A stretch of DNA of 64,000 nucleotides from Phormidium ambiguum IAM M-71 (lineage in GTDB: Bacteria > Cyanobacteriota > Cyanobacteriia > Cyanobacteriales > Aerosakkonemataceae). The notes below the pieces were generated by a model that had not been told where the DNA came from, ran no database searches, and was given only the letters and a program-made list of their open reading frames with translations. The stretch lies in assembly GCF_001904725.1 (NCBI RefSeq), contig NZ_MRCE01000010.1, positions 62,001-126,000 on the forward strand, in the 5' to 3' direction. This document shows positions 32,535 to 42,272 of this stretch, in pieces; position 1 is the first letter of the stretch; every line of letters starts with the position of its first letter. Made by a program: the position numbers and the translations under genes.

Positions 32535-34226
32535 ATGAGCATTTCCAGCTTTTGTTTAGAGCAGCGAGAGAAAGAGAAAGCAGCACTGAAAAGCATTCTG
32601 ACCTACAGCATTGCAGGTTCAGCCGCATTACACCTATTGCTAGCTTTCGGGTTTGCCCTATTTTGGCCAGAACAACCCTCATTGGCAGACGATCCCATTG
32701 AGATAGTAGTTTTGGATGCACCAGAACCCGAACCCGAAATTAAAAAGCCGGAACTAGAAACGCCAAAACCAACCCCACAACCAGTAGTTACCCCTACACC
32801 AGAAAAAGTAGTTGTCACACCCACACCAGAACCAATTCCATCATTCACACCAGAACCAATTCCATCATTCACACCAGAACCAATTCCCACACCAAAAATA
32901 GACACACCACCCACAAAAGTAGAAGCACCAAAACCTTTAGAAACACCTGAAGAACCAAAAGAAATAAATGAACCAATAAAAACTCCCACTCCACCAGAAC
33001 CCGAACAAGTTGCAGAAAAATTGCCCCCACCAAGAATTGCCGAACCCCCAAAAGAAGAACTACAAAAACCCGATCCGCAACCCCCAAAACCGGAAACAGA
33101 AACAGCTAATACGCCCCAACCTTTGGCAACTCCTTTCGCAAATGCTAGGGATTTCAAAGATAGCTTGGCGGAATCACAACCCGTTGAAAATGAAATAAAA
33201 ACAGAGGAAACACCTCAACTACCAGGAGGATTAACTGCAAATCAACAACCACCTGTAAATAATTCCACAATTACTAGTCAACCTTTAGAATCACCTAGAA
33301 CAGCAAATCGGGAATTCCGCGATACGGCTAACGCCACGCTGCGCGATCGAATTGCTGCTACCAATAACGCCATGACTAGTACAAATCCTAGTGAAGATAC
33401 TTCCGTAATGAATCCCGGAATTCCCGGAGAAGTTACAACAAATCGAGAAAATTCTCCCACTAAACCAACAGTAACCAGTCAACCTTTACAAACTTCTCCA
33501 AGTAGAAATCGAGCATTTAGAGATAGTTTTGCTAATAGCAATAACTCTCCCATAAATCCTAATCCACAAAGCGATCTTTCTGCTGGTTCTCCCGGAGTTC
33601 CCGGAGAAGTAACGGCAAATAATCAACGCCCAAATAATCGACCCGTAGGCGGAAGTAAACCCTTACAAACTGCTACTAATAACCGAGGATTTAGAGACAG
33701 TTTTAGTAACAACAATAATACTTCTACTAACACAACTGATAGTAATATTTCGCCAACAATTCCCGGAAATTCTACAGGAGTTGCAGTCAATCAACCACCA
33801 GCGAGAAGAAATACTAGACAAGAAGGGGAAAATACAGGCGGAAATCGTCGAACAGCGAGAAGAAGTGGTAGAGGAGGAGGTTTGCGCTGTGTGAGCGATT
33901 GCACCCCTGATTATCCCTCAGATGTGGAGAATTTGGAAGGTAGACCAGTAGTTCAATTTGTAGTAGAAGCAGACGGGAGTACAGCCAATCCGCAACTTGC
34001 TGAATCTAGTGGTAATAGCAAATTAGATCAAGCAGCTGTGGAAGCAGTGCGAAAAATGCGTTTTGCGCCTCCAGATGAAGGACAGAGAACTGTAAAATTA
34101 GCAATTAATTTTGCTACAAGTGGTTCTGATTTTGAGCGCCAAGCGCGTCAACGTCGAGAAGAAAATGAGCGCCAACGGCGAGAAAGAGAACGCCAACGCC
34201 AGGAAAGTTTAGATACAGAAAATTAG
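32535..34226 (+). CDS. tonB: TonB energy transducer, proline-rich, with repeats
   Basis: 563 residues. A signal anchor (about 25-45, AGSAALHLLLAFGFALFW), a proline/glutamate-rich spacer (about 55-190, with PIPSFTPEP repeated), then a long Asn/Ser/Thr-rich spacer with four repeats built on NR-x-FRDS (ARDFKDS, NREFRDT, NRAFRDS, NRGFRDS). The TonB C-terminal domain is about 448-532 (YPSDVENLEGRPVVQFVVEA; AVRKMRFAPPDEG). A charged tail (REENERQRRERERQRQ) is unusual for TonB. Long spacers suit a wide cyanobacterial periplasm. Next gene starts 5 bases later. Confidence 0.9.
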   Translation: MSISSFCLEQREKEKAALKSILTYSIAGSAALHLLLAFGFALFWPEQPSLADDPIEIVVLDAPEPEPEIKKPELETPKPTPQPVVTPTPEKVVVTPTPEPIPSFTPEPIPSFTPEPIPTPKIDTPPTKVEAPKPLETPEEPKEINEPIKTPTPPEPEQVAEKLPPPRIAEPPKEELQKPDPQPPKPETETANTPQPLATPFANARDFKDSLAESQPVENEIKTEETPQLPGGLTANQQPPVNNSTITSQPLESPRTANREFRDTANATLRDRIAATNNAMTSTNPSEDTSVMNPGIPGEVTTNRENSPTKPTVTSQPLQTSPSRNRAFRDSFANSNNSPINPNPQSDLSAGSPGVPGEVTANNQRPNNRPVGGSKPLQTATNNRGFRDSFSNNNNTSTNTTDSNISPTIPGNSTGVAVNQPPARRNTRQEGENTGGNRRTARRSGRGGGLRCVSDCTPDYPSDVENLEGRPVVQFVVEADGSTANPQLAESSGNSKLDQAAVEAVRKMRFAPPDEGQRTVKLAINFATSGSDFERQARQRREENERQRRERERQRQESLDTEN

Positions 34227-34231
34227 GATTT

Positions 34232-35266
34232 ATGCTGAAATTTGGAATTAAATTATTCACTGTTTGTGCTGTAATTCTTTCTCCTTTAGTTGTAGAGGCC
34301 GCTGTAATTAATTTACCTGATGGTGGTCGTTGTGAAGGAGAAGTGACTAACGGACAATTGAATGGGAAAAGCCTTTGTCAATATGCAAATGGCGATCGCT
34401 ACGAAGGCACTTTCGTCAACGGTCAAAAATCAGGCAATGGAGTTTATACTTTTGCTGATAAAAGCCGTTATACCGGAGAATTTAAAGACAATCAAATTAA
34501 TGGGAAAGGTGTTTGGGAATATCCAGATGGCGATCGCTACGAAGGCGAATTTAGCAATGGTCAACCCAATGGTAATGGCGTTTATATTACCGCAGGTGGT
34601 GGTCGTTACGAAGGACAATTTAAAGACGGCGCACCTAACGGTAAAGGAACTTACACTTTCGCTAATGGAAACAAATGTTCGGGAAACGTTACTAACGGTC
34701 AAATTAGCGGTACGGGCAATTGTATTTACAGCAATGGCAACCGTTATGAAGGTGAATTAAGTAATAATCAACCCAGTGGTAAAGGGGTTTACACTTTTGC
34801 CGATGGTGGTAGTTATAAAGGCGAATTTAGTAATGGACAATTTAACGGAACTGGAGTAAGAGAATACCCAAATGGAAATCGTTACGAAGGGAGTTTTCGT
34901 AATGGTAAACCGGAAGGACAAGGAAGTTTTACCATAGCCAAAGAAGGAACTTATAAAGGGGACTTTAAAGACGGTCAATTTAATGGTAAAGGCGTGTTTA
35001 CCTTTGCGAATAATAACCGTTACGAAGGAGATTTTCAGCAAGGAAAGTTTCACGGAAGGGGAGTTTATGTGTTTGCAAATGGCGATCGATGTGAGGGAGA
35101 ATTTAGTGCTGGGAATTTGAATGGTAAAGCTGTCTGTAAATATGCTAATGGTGACAGTTACGATGGCGAATTTCGTAACGGCAATAAGCATGGAACAGGC
35201 GTTTATATTTACGCTGATGGTACTAAGTTACAAGGTAGTTGGCAGGAAGGAAAGTTTCAGAATTAG
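34232..35266 (+). CDS. MORN-repeat protein, secreted
   Basis: 344 residues. A signal peptide (LFTVCAVILSPLVVEA) is followed by about 14 MORN units of 23 residues (consensus G-x-RYEGEF-x-NG-x-x-xGKGVYTFA-x). No catalytic domain. MORN repeats form flat beta sheets that bind lipids or proteins; the role here is unknown. It starts 5 bases after tonB, so a periplasmic task linked to TonB or the envelope is likely. Confidence 0.85.
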   Translation: MLKFGIKLFTVCAVILSPLVVEAAVINLPDGGRCEGEVTNGQLNGKSLCQYANGDRYEGTFVNGQKSGNGVYTFADKSRYTGEFKDNQINGKGVWEYPDGDRYEGEFSNGQPNGNGVYITAGGGRYEGQFKDGAPNGKGTYTFANGNKCSGNVTNGQISGTGNCIYSNGNRYEGELSNNQPSGKGVYTFADGGSYKGEFSNGQFNGTGVREYPNGNRYEGSFRNGKPEGQGSFTIAKEGTYKGDFKDGQFNGKGVFTFANNNRYEGDFQQGKFHGRGVYVFANGDRCEGEFSAGNLNGKAVCKYANGDSYDGEFRNGNKHGTGVYIYADGTKLQGSWQEGKFQN

Positions 35267-35296
35267 ACTTTTTTGAACCGGAAAAAACCAGCACTT

Positions 35297-35372
35297 ATAC
35301 CAATTTTTCTAAGGATGTGCTGAACCCCACCCCAAACCCCTCCCCGTCTACGGGGAGGGGCAATGATTAATT
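35297..35372. repeat. CCCCTCCCCG hairpin-family repeat, partial copy
   Basis: It starts ATACCAATT and has GAACCCCACCCCAAACCCC, then the core CCCCTCCCCG(TCTA)CGGGGAGGGG and AATGATTAATTA. It lies 30 bases after the MORN gene and is a likely terminator. Confidence 0.8.
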
Positions 35373-35419
35373 AGTTAATAAATAAGATTTACTGAGTACA
35401 ATTTTTTCCTTTTTCCTAA

Positions 35420-36394
35420 ATGTTACATTGTCATTTTTGTTCAGTCATTTCTAAAACAAACGGAGTAGATCCGATTGGATCGGCCCCTACTTACGATGGG
35501 TGCTTAATGGTTGAAATAGCCCCACCTTGGCCTCATAAATTTTGGCAAGCTAAGCCAATGTTACAACCAATTGTTGACTTATTGGAACATTTGGGTAAGC
35601 AAGGAGTGAAAATAGGATTTTTAGCGATCGCACCAAACCGCAAATATTCTCAACCTGACTTAATTCGGGTTATATACTATTATCGACCGTCCCAAATATT
35701 TGCTCAGTTTGAAAAACAAGAATTCCTCTTACCAGAAACCGAATTGATTGATTGTATAAAAACCTTACTCAAAGAACCAGAATCACTCTTTCAATTTGAA
35801 CCTTATCGACAGCAAACTAATCAAATTCGGGAATTAATTATCTGTACTCATGGTAATTTGGATGTAGCTTGTTCTCGCTTTGGTTATCCTATTTATAAAA
35901 AGTTGTACCAGGAATATGTTCCGGCTTCTCAAGGTCAGCTGCGAGTGTGGCAAGCTAGTCATATTGGCGGACATTTATTTGCACCTACTTTGGTAGATTT
36001 TCCCGAAGGGCGTTATTGGGGTCATTTAGAATCGGGAATGTTGGATTTATTAATATATCGTCAAGGTTTAGTGACAGAATTAAAACCTTTTTATCGCGGT
36101 TGGATTGGTTTTAATTGGTTTGCACAAATTGCTGAACGAGAAATTTTAATGCAAGAAGGTTGGGCATGGTTTGATTATTTCAAATCGGGTAAAGTGCTAT
36201 CAACAGATGAAACAGAAGAAGAATGGGCTGAGGTACAAATTGATTTTATGTCCAAAGATGGTAGTATTTCTGGTGCATACGAAGCCAGAGTTGAAGTTAG
36301 TGGAGAAGTAACAGTAGCTTACAATTCAGGGAAAGATAAACCTTTACACAAAGTCAAGCAATATTGTGTTAGCCGTCTAACGAAGGTAAGTTAA
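35420..36394 (+). CDS. Sucrase/ferredoxin-like (Suc/Fer, PF06999) protein
   Basis: 324 residues. The thioredoxin-like 2Fe-2S fold signatures [18 protein letters not shown] and [20 protein letters not shown] are clear, together with the N-terminal [12 protein letters not shown]. It is a soluble redox protein. It stands next to siderophore ABC transport genes; such proteins are often found there and could reduce ferric siderophore, but that is inference. No ribosome site decides the start strongly. Confidence 0.8.
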   Translation: MLHCHFCSVISKTNGVDPIGSAPTYDGCLMVEIAPPWPHKFWQAKPMLQPIVDLLEHLGKQGVKIGFLAIAPNRKYSQPDLIRVIYYYRPSQIFAQFEKQEFLLPETELIDCIKTLLKEPESLFQFEPYRQQTNQIRELIICTHGNLDVACSRFGYPIYKKLYQEYVPASQGQLRVWQASHIGGHLFAPTLVDFPEGRYWGHLESGMLDLLIYRQGLVTELKPFYRGWIGFNWFAQIAEREILMQEGWAWFDYFKSGKVLSTDETEEEWAEVQIDFMSKDGSISGAYEARVEVSGEVTVAYNSGKDKPLHKVKQYCVSRLTKVS

Positions 36395-36423
36395 AAGGGT
36401 GTGAAATTTGTTACTTTTCCTTG

Positions 36424-37248
36424 ATGGATTTTTTAGCTATGACAGAAACTTCACCACCGATATTAATGGCAAGAAAACTAACACTTGCATACCAGGGAAA
36501 CTCGATTGTTAATGAATTAGATTTAGCAATTCCATCAGGAAAAGTTACAGTACTTATCGGCCCAAATGGATGTGGTAAATCAACTTTGTTGAAAGGGTTG
36601 GCAAGGTTACTAAAACCGAAAATCGGGACAGTTTATTTAAATAGTGTTTCGATCGCCAAATTACCCACAAAAAAGATTGCCAAAGACTTAGGCATTCTCC
36701 CCCAAAATCCTATCCCTCCAGAAGGTTTAACTGTCCGAGAACTAGTCTCCCAAGGACGCTATCCTCATCAAACTTGGCTGCAACAATGGTCTTCGGAAGA
36801 TGAACAGATAACGGAACAAGCTTTGTTAACTACAGGAATGGTAGAACTTGCCGATCGACCATTAAATACCCTTTCTGGTGGACAACGACAACGAGCTTGG
36901 ATTGCAATGGCTTTAGCTCAGGATACTGATATTTTACTCTTAGATGAACCAACAACTTTTCTCGATCTAGCGCATCAAGTCGAATTACTAGATTTACTTT
37001 GTGAGCTAAATCAAACTAGAGGACGTACTATTGTGATGGTATTACATGATTTAAATCAAGCTTGTCGCTATGCAGATTATTTAGTAGTAATGCGAAATGG
37101 AAAAGTTTATACTCAAGGCATTCCCGAAGTAGTAATTACTGAAACAACGATTAAAGAAGTGTTTGGTTTGGAAAGTAAAATAATCAGCGATCCAGTAACA
37201 GGAACTCCTTTGTGTATTCCCCTAAGTCGGAGATTTTCACAGGAATAA
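36424..37248 (+). CDS. Ferric-siderophore ABC transporter ATPase (FecE-like)
   Basis: 274 residues from ATG 36424; a start at ATG 36439 is also plausible. Walker [14 protein letters not shown] signature [10 protein letters not shown], Walker [13 protein letters not shown] and the switch His in MVLHDLNQA. Energises siderophore import with FecCD permeases. Nearest permeases on the same strand are at 43.4-45.5 kb, separated by a minus-strand block, so they may not share a transcript. Ends 16 bases before a convergent gene. Confidence 0.9.
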   Translation: MDFLAMTETSPPILMARKLTLAYQGNSIVNELDLAIPSGKVTVLIGPNGCGKSTLLKGLARLLKPKIGTVYLNSVSIAKLPTKKIAKDLGILPQNPIPPEGLTVRELVSQGRYPHQTWLQQWSSEDEQITEQALLTTGMVELADRPLNTLSGGQRQRAWIAMALAQDTDILLLDEPTTFLDLAHQVELLDLLCELNQTRGRTIVMVLHDLNQACRYADYLVVMRNGKVYTQGIPEVVITETTIKEVFGLESKIISDPVTGTPLCIPLSRRFSQE

Positions 37249-37264
37249 GGGTGCAGAATGTGGA

Positions 37265-38530
37265 TTATTCTTTTTCAATTCTTCTGAGTTTCGGCAAGCA
37301 GAAACCCACAATTCCCACCACAATCATCGCTAGAGAACACAGTACATATAAAAGGGAAATCCCCGCTCCTGCACCTGTGCCAAAAATACGCCCAAACAGT
37401 CCAGTTAATCTACCACCTGACATTAAAGCAGGTTCAAATACGCGATCGGCAAGTAATCCAGCTATCAAAGTAGCGATCGCACTCACTACTTGTAACACCA
37501 AAGCATTAGCAGCAAACACCCGTCCCTGCATTTCTGGCGCAATTTTTTCCATCCAAATCGCAGTTTCCGAACTGCTCAATAATGGAAAATTCAAAGAAGA
37601 GCAAAATTGAGCAGGAATCCATACCTGAAGCAACTGCCCCAATCCAAACACGGTTTTACTTACTCCTGCTCCGATAAACCCAGCTAACATACCCCAACTC
37701 CGTCGCTTTGGCCCCCCCCATAAACTCAGGCCAATTGCTCCTAGAACTCCACCAATACCTGCTGCTGCACTAATGCTAGCCAATGCTTGAGCGTTACTAT
37801 TAGAACGCGCCAAAATCATCGAATCGTCAATGGCGCTGCCTAAATCGTGGAAAAACCAAAACAAAGTACTAATTAGCAATAATAATCTCAAATTAGGATG
37901 CTGCCACACCTGTCGAAAGCCAATGGTGAGTGTAAAAAAAAGAGTTTCTATTTCAGTTTTATCTTGTGGATTGGGTGGAGGAATAAAGACAGCAAGCAGT
38001 GTGGCAATAGCAATGCAGAACGTCGCTAAATCGAGCAGCACAATTCCTGGTAATCCAATCAATGGATAAAGGATTCCAGCTAGGGCTGGCCCCAAAATGA
38101 CCGATCCGTAATGGACGGAGGAATTCATGCTGTTAGCTCTTGTCAACTGCGATCGCGGTACTATTAACACAATGGAAGTTTGATAAGCCAAGCTTTGAAT
38201 TTGCCCAAATCCACCGTTAACAGTTGCAGCTAGATAAAGATGCCAGATTTCTAAACTGTTGGTGAAATAAAGGATACCAATACCAATAGTGGAAACAGCA
38301 GCAATGCTATCTCCTAATATCATTAATTGCTTGCGATCGCAGCGATCGACAATAATTCCCGCAATTAAATTAACTGGAATGCTAGGTAGTTGCCCAAAAA
38401 AGCCCACCAAAGCCAAAGTAGTTGCCGAACCTGTTAGTTGCCATGCCCAAAGAGTAAGGGCAAAGTTAGTCATATAGCTACCAATGGTAGATATTAGTTG
38501 ACCAAACCAGATAATTGTAAATGTACGCAC
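37265..38530 (-). CDS. MFS transporter (putative siderophore exporter)
   Basis: 421 residues, about 12 helices; the MFS loop motif appears as VDRCDRKQLMIL after helix 2. It resembles the EntS-like branch of MFS exporters. It is last of a minus-strand unit after the TonB-dependent receptor and binding protein (11-base and 33-base gaps). Export of a siderophore or its breakdown product is inferred; import or drug efflux is not excluded. Confidence 0.75.
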   Translation of the reverse strand: MRTFTIIWFGQLISTIGSYMTNFALTLWAWQLTGSATTLALVGFFGQLPSIPVNLIAGIIVDRCDRKQLMILGDSIAAVSTIGIGILYFTNSLEIWHLYLAATVNGGFGQIQSLAYQTSIVLIVPRSQLTRANSMNSSVHYGSVILGPALAGILYPLIGLPGIVLLDLATFCIAIATLLAVFIPPPNPQDKTEIETLFFTLTIGFRQVWQHPNLRLLLLISTLFWFFHDLGSAIDDSMILARSNSNAQALASISAAAGIGGVLGAIGLSLWGGPKRRSWGMLAGFIGAGVSKTVFGLGQLLQVWIPAQFCSSLNFPLLSSSETAIWMEKIAPEMQGRVFAANALVLQVVSAIATLIAGLLADRVFEPALMSGGRLTGLFGRIFGTGAGAGISLLYVLCSLAMIVVGIVGFCLPKLRRIEKE

Positions 38531-38541
38531 AGATAATTTAA

Positions 38542-39543
38542 TTAGTTTTCATTTTTGACTAAATACTTGAATAAATCATCCAGAATGGCATTAGCAGAAA
38601 GAATGTTGCCAAAAATCCAATAACCTGAATCAACAATATAAACTTGATTCTGTTTAACCACATTCAGTGTTTGCCATAAAGGACTATTTTCATAAACTTC
38701 TAAGTTGGATTTAGCTCCTGGATCGAGGGCGATAAACATTTTGTCTGCCTCAAGCAAATAAACTTGTTCTAAGCTGGTATTGATATAACCATAATCTGAG
38801 TTAGGAATTTGGATCTGCTGACGCTGAATTTCTGGAATCGATAATACTCCTAATTCTTCCATAACACTGACTGTAAATGAATTCTGGTTAAGAAATTGGG
38901 TGAACTGCAAAGTAGTATAAAATCGCATAATGCAAATTTCCAGCTTGCCAGTTTTTTGCAGGAATGCTTCTCTAAAACGGGCGATCTTTTGTTGATAATC
39001 ATCCAGTAGTTGTTTAGATTCCTGAACTTTATCAACAATTTCTGCAACTTGTTTTAATGTTTGTTTCCAACCAGTTTGTGAATATTCAATAGAAACTGTA
39101 GGCGCAATTTGAGAGAGCAATGAATAATTTTGAGGCAAGATAAACATCCCTACAATTAGATCGGGCCTTAACTCAACGATCTTTTCAAGATTTGGCTGAC
39201 CTTCTTTACCTAAATTAACGATCTCCCCGGTTTTTTCCTGGAGAATTTCTAGTTTACTTCCAACTCGATTAGCAATTGTAGATGCGATCGGATTTATCCC
39301 CAAAGCTACTAAAATTTCCAAGCTTTCTTGATCCATCACAATCACTCGTTTTGGATGCAGTGGAATGCAAGTTTTCCCTAATTGATGTTCAACAGTTCGA
39401 CATTCTGAGGATACAACCTTTGGTTTGTCAGCCTGAAATTGTTGCCTCACTATCCCACAGGAACTCTGAGTAAAAATAAAAACCAGAGTTCCTATTAAAA
39501 ATAGTTGAATGCGTCGCCACCAAGATTTACGGATTGTTTTCAT
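38542..39543 (-). CDS. Periplasmic ferric-siderophore binding protein (FecB-like)
   Basis: 333 residues. An N-terminal signal (LFLIGTLVFIFTQSSC, possible lipobox Cys at residue 29) is followed by the helical-backbone class III binding fold: RVIVMDQESLEILVALGINP in lobe 1 and a long linking helix (WKQTLKQVAEIVDKV), then QVYIVDSGYW near the end. It delivers siderophore from the receptor to the FecCD permease. Follows the receptor gene by 33 bases. Confidence 0.85.
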   Translation of the reverse strand: MKTIRKSWWRRIQLFLIGTLVFIFTQSSCGIVRQQFQADKPKVVSSECRTVEHQLGKTCIPLHPKRVIVMDQESLEILVALGINPIASTIANRVGSKLEILQEKTGEIVNLGKEGQPNLEKIVELRPDLIVGMFILPQNYSLLSQIAPTVSIEYSQTGWKQTLKQVAEIVDKVQESKQLLDDYQQKIARFREAFLQKTGKLEICIMRFYTTLQFTQFLNQNSFTVSVMEELGVLSIPEIQRQQIQIPNSDYGYINTSLEQVYLLEADKMFIALDPGAKSNLEVYENSPLWQTLNVVKQNQVYIVDSGYWIFGNILSANAILDDLFKYLVKNEN

Positions 39544-39576
39544 CTAAAACCTCATGGGAAAAAAGAAAACCTTCTC

Positions 39577-42105
39577 CTAAAAAGTCCAAGAAATTGTACC
39601 CTTGATAGTAATAGGAGCACCATAATAAACCCGCAAGGTACTTTCTGCCGTCTCGAAGTAGCTAACGTCAAACAAATTTTCAATATTCAAACCAATCCGA
39701 AAGTTATCTCGACGATAGAACACGCTAGCATCAACGCGAGTATAGCCAGGAACTTGAAAAGAATTATCTAAATCTCCTTCGCGTTCACCTACATAAAAAA
39801 TACCTAATCCAAATCCTAAGCCTCTTACAGATCCACTTTGAATTTCATAAGTTGTCCATAAACTAACAGCGTGTTCTGGAACATTATTAATGCGATTACC
39901 TACTGTATAGGTATTGTCAGCCGTAATTTTAGCATCGGTATAAGCGTAACCAGCTGCAATCTTCCATCCTGGTAAAATTTCACCTGCAATATCGAGTTCA
40001 ATTCCGCGACTTCTTTGTTCTCCTGTTTGTATGGAAAAATTTGGGTTGGCGGGGTCAGTTGTTAATACATTGGTACGATTAATTTGGTAAAGTGCCAAAG
40101 TTGTCGATAATCTGCGATCGAGCCAATCTGCTTTAACTCCTACTTCATATTGCGTGCCTCGCTCTGGTTGAAATAGCCTATTATCAAAAGCAGTTCCTAC
40201 ATTTTGGAGAAAAGAGCGGCTATAACTGGCGTATAACGAAACTGATTCAATAGGTTGATACACCAACCCAACTCTAGGACTAAAAGCTTCATCTTGTTGA
40301 AAAGATTCAGTGTTATCAGCAAAGTCAATTTTCTGGCTAACAATATCAAATCTTCCTCCCAGCAAGATTTTCAAATTTGGCAACAAATCAATCTGATTTT
40401 GCACATAAATGCCGAGGGAATCTGAAATGTAAGGTTCTCTGGGATATTCAGCAACGAATATTCTCCGAGATTGCCTATATACGGGGTTGAATATATCGAT
40501 CGGATCTAGCTGAAATTCTCGGCTACTACTTGCATAAACATCTCGGTTAAGATCGATCCCAAACAATAATTTATGGGCAATGCTCCCCGTTTTAAAAGTG
40601 CCAACCACGTTGGTATCAATAATATAATTGTCCTGAGATTGGTCTTCGGTACTAAATAATCCCCGTTCTAAGGTGCGTTGATCGTCAAGTAGATTTGAGG
40701 GGAATAGGGAGTTTTGGGGGCTACGAGTTAGGGTAGCGCGAAAAGCATTGCGAAGTTGCCAATTATCGCTGAATTTATGCTCTAGGGTATAGCCTAATCT
40801 GAGAGCATAGCGATCGTTTTTATCGAGTTCATCATCTGGTTCCCCAATAAATCGGTTGCGGGGCAATTTACCATTAATGTTAGGTAAAACAGTGCCTCTG
40901 GCAGGTAATCCCCTAGCGTTTGGTTGCTGACCGATCGTATATTCTCCCTCAAAGTTAATTCTGGTGGTTGGGCTAATGTTCCAGGTGAGCGAAGGGGCGA
41001 TGACATAATTACGGCGATCGAAATAGTCAATAAACGTTCCAGTAGTGGAAGCACCTGCTATGAAACGATAAAGCAGAGTTTTAGAATCATTAATCGGCCC
41101 GGTAAAGTCCAGCGAAACCCCATAAGTATCAAAACTTCCAATGGTTCCCTCTACATGATAGCGACGGGTCGATAACGGCTTTTTCGTCACGATGTTAACT
41201 GTACCACCGGGACCACCTTGGCTAAAAAGGGCACCTGCTGGGCCTCTCAATACCTCGACTTGTTCAATGTTTGGAATCGCAATTCTGCTGGTAATGTTAG
41301 TGTCATCCCGCAAACCATTGCGAATGATATTACGTCCAGTAAACCCCCGGATGGTAAATCCTTCAAACGCAGAGTAAGAAGGGTTATCGGGTGTTACTCC
41401 AGCGACGGTTCTTAGTGCTTCATTAACGCTTTCAATTCGCCGATCTTCCAGCAGTTCTTGCGGAACGACTTGCACGGAAAATGGTAAATCACGGAGTGGT
41501 GTATCTGTTCTACTACCTGTGGTGGTGTTGGGTACTCGATAACCTTGGGCTCTGTCTGCTGTTACTAAAATTTCAACATCTGGATCTGATTGTTGAACTG
41601 TTGGGTTGAGGCTGTAAGTCAATTCACCTGTTTTTAAGGTGATATTTGTCTTGGGTAGCATATTGTTGCCAAGTACGCGCACCTGAATGTTGGTGCTGTC
41701 TTGCTGAACTACCTGCACGCTGACGATATCTGCTGCGGGATTCTCTGCTTTAAATTCCTGGGTGGGTAGTACTAAAACTGCGTTGGGAATGTCTGCAATT
41801 AAGTTGTTGCCCTCTGTGCGAAATTTAGTCCGATCGATCTGTAAGGGTTTGCCATCGGATGTTTCTAGAGAGATTTCCAATCCAGTTGGGGTAGGGTTGA
41901 GGCTGACTCTCGTTACCTGAAGTGGATCTCCAGGGAGTTGAGCTAACTGTACTCCATTTTCTGCTTCAATTTGGGTAATCCAATCTTTGAAGTTGTGAGT
42001 ATGTCTGCTCAGTTCATGTTGTGATAACTCTGCCCAACTCGGTTGAGCTACCAGTACAGATGCTAATCCTATGAGCCAAATAATTTGTTGCTGATGCTGC
42101 TGCAC
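39577..42105 (-). CDS. TonB-dependent siderophore receptor with N-terminal AMIN domain
   Basis: 842 residues. Signal peptide to SWA (about 25). Residues about 60-165 are an AMIN domain (VTRVSLNPTPTGLEISLETS), typical for cyanobacterial receptors. Plug about 195-310 (RDLPFSVQVVPQELLEDRRI; VLRGPAGALFSQGGPGG), then the 22-strand barrel ending in aromatic F (GTISWTF). FhuA/FepA-like. Upstream gene is a PchR-like AraC regulator on the same strand. Confidence 0.9.
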   Translation of the reverse strand: MQQHQQQIIWLIGLASVLVAQPSWAELSQHELSRHTHNFKDWITQIEAENGVQLAQLPGDPLQVTRVSLNPTPTGLEISLETSDGKPLQIDRTKFRTEGNNLIADIPNAVLVLPTQEFKAENPAADIVSVQVVQQDSTNIQVRVLGNNMLPKTNITLKTGELTYSLNPTVQQSDPDVEILVTADRAQGYRVPNTTTGSRTDTPLRDLPFSVQVVPQELLEDRRIESVNEALRTVAGVTPDNPSYSAFEGFTIRGFTGRNIIRNGLRDDTNITSRIAIPNIEQVEVLRGPAGALFSQGGPGGTVNIVTKKPLSTRRYHVEGTIGSFDTYGVSLDFTGPINDSKTLLYRFIAGASTTGTFIDYFDRRNYVIAPSLTWNISPTTRINFEGEYTIGQQPNARGLPARGTVLPNINGKLPRNRFIGEPDDELDKNDRYALRLGYTLEHKFSDNWQLRNAFRATLTRSPQNSLFPSNLLDDQRTLERGLFSTEDQSQDNYIIDTNVVGTFKTGSIAHKLLFGIDLNRDVYASSSREFQLDPIDIFNPVYRQSRRIFVAEYPREPYISDSLGIYVQNQIDLLPNLKILLGGRFDIVSQKIDFADNTESFQQDEAFSPRVGLVYQPIESVSLYASYSRSFLQNVGTAFDNRLFQPERGTQYEVGVKADWLDRRLSTTLALYQINRTNVLTTDPANPNFSIQTGEQRSRGIELDIAGEILPGWKIAAGYAYTDAKITADNTYTVGNRINNVPEHAVSLWTTYEIQSGSVRGLGFGLGIFYVGEREGDLDNSFQVPGYTRVDASVFYRRDNFRIGLNIENLFDVSYFETAESTLRVYYGAPITIKGTISWTF

Positions 42106-42229
42106 TCTTCACACCTCATCACACCTAAAATTCATGACAGTATTGCTACTGCCATTACATTAGTTAAGAAAGTTTCTCAATTGAGATGGATTTAATAGTA
42201 TCTGGCTCTGCTGTTAGCAACTTTGCTCA

Positions 42230-42263
42230 AACGGAATTTTTGTTTGTTGTAACGGAAATTTTT
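42230..42263. promoter_or_regulatory. Direct repeat before the receptor gene, putative AraC/PchR site
   Basis: AACGGAA plus T-run occurs twice (42230-42241 and 42251-42263), 21 bases apart, two turns of the helix. It is about 125-158 bases before the receptor start. AraC-type activators often bind direct repeats at such spacing; binding here is not shown. Confidence 0.4.
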
Positions 42264-42272
42264 CAGCGACCG

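Noticed and set aside
32603-33157. 184-codon Gly/Ser-rich minus-strand frame opposite tonB
   Set aside because: It is the antisense of the proline-rich TonB spacer; such composition produces open frames by chance.
42106-42229. Fur box directly before the receptor gene
   Set aside because: Only weak, partial matches were seen; the AraC-type direct repeat is the clearer signal.
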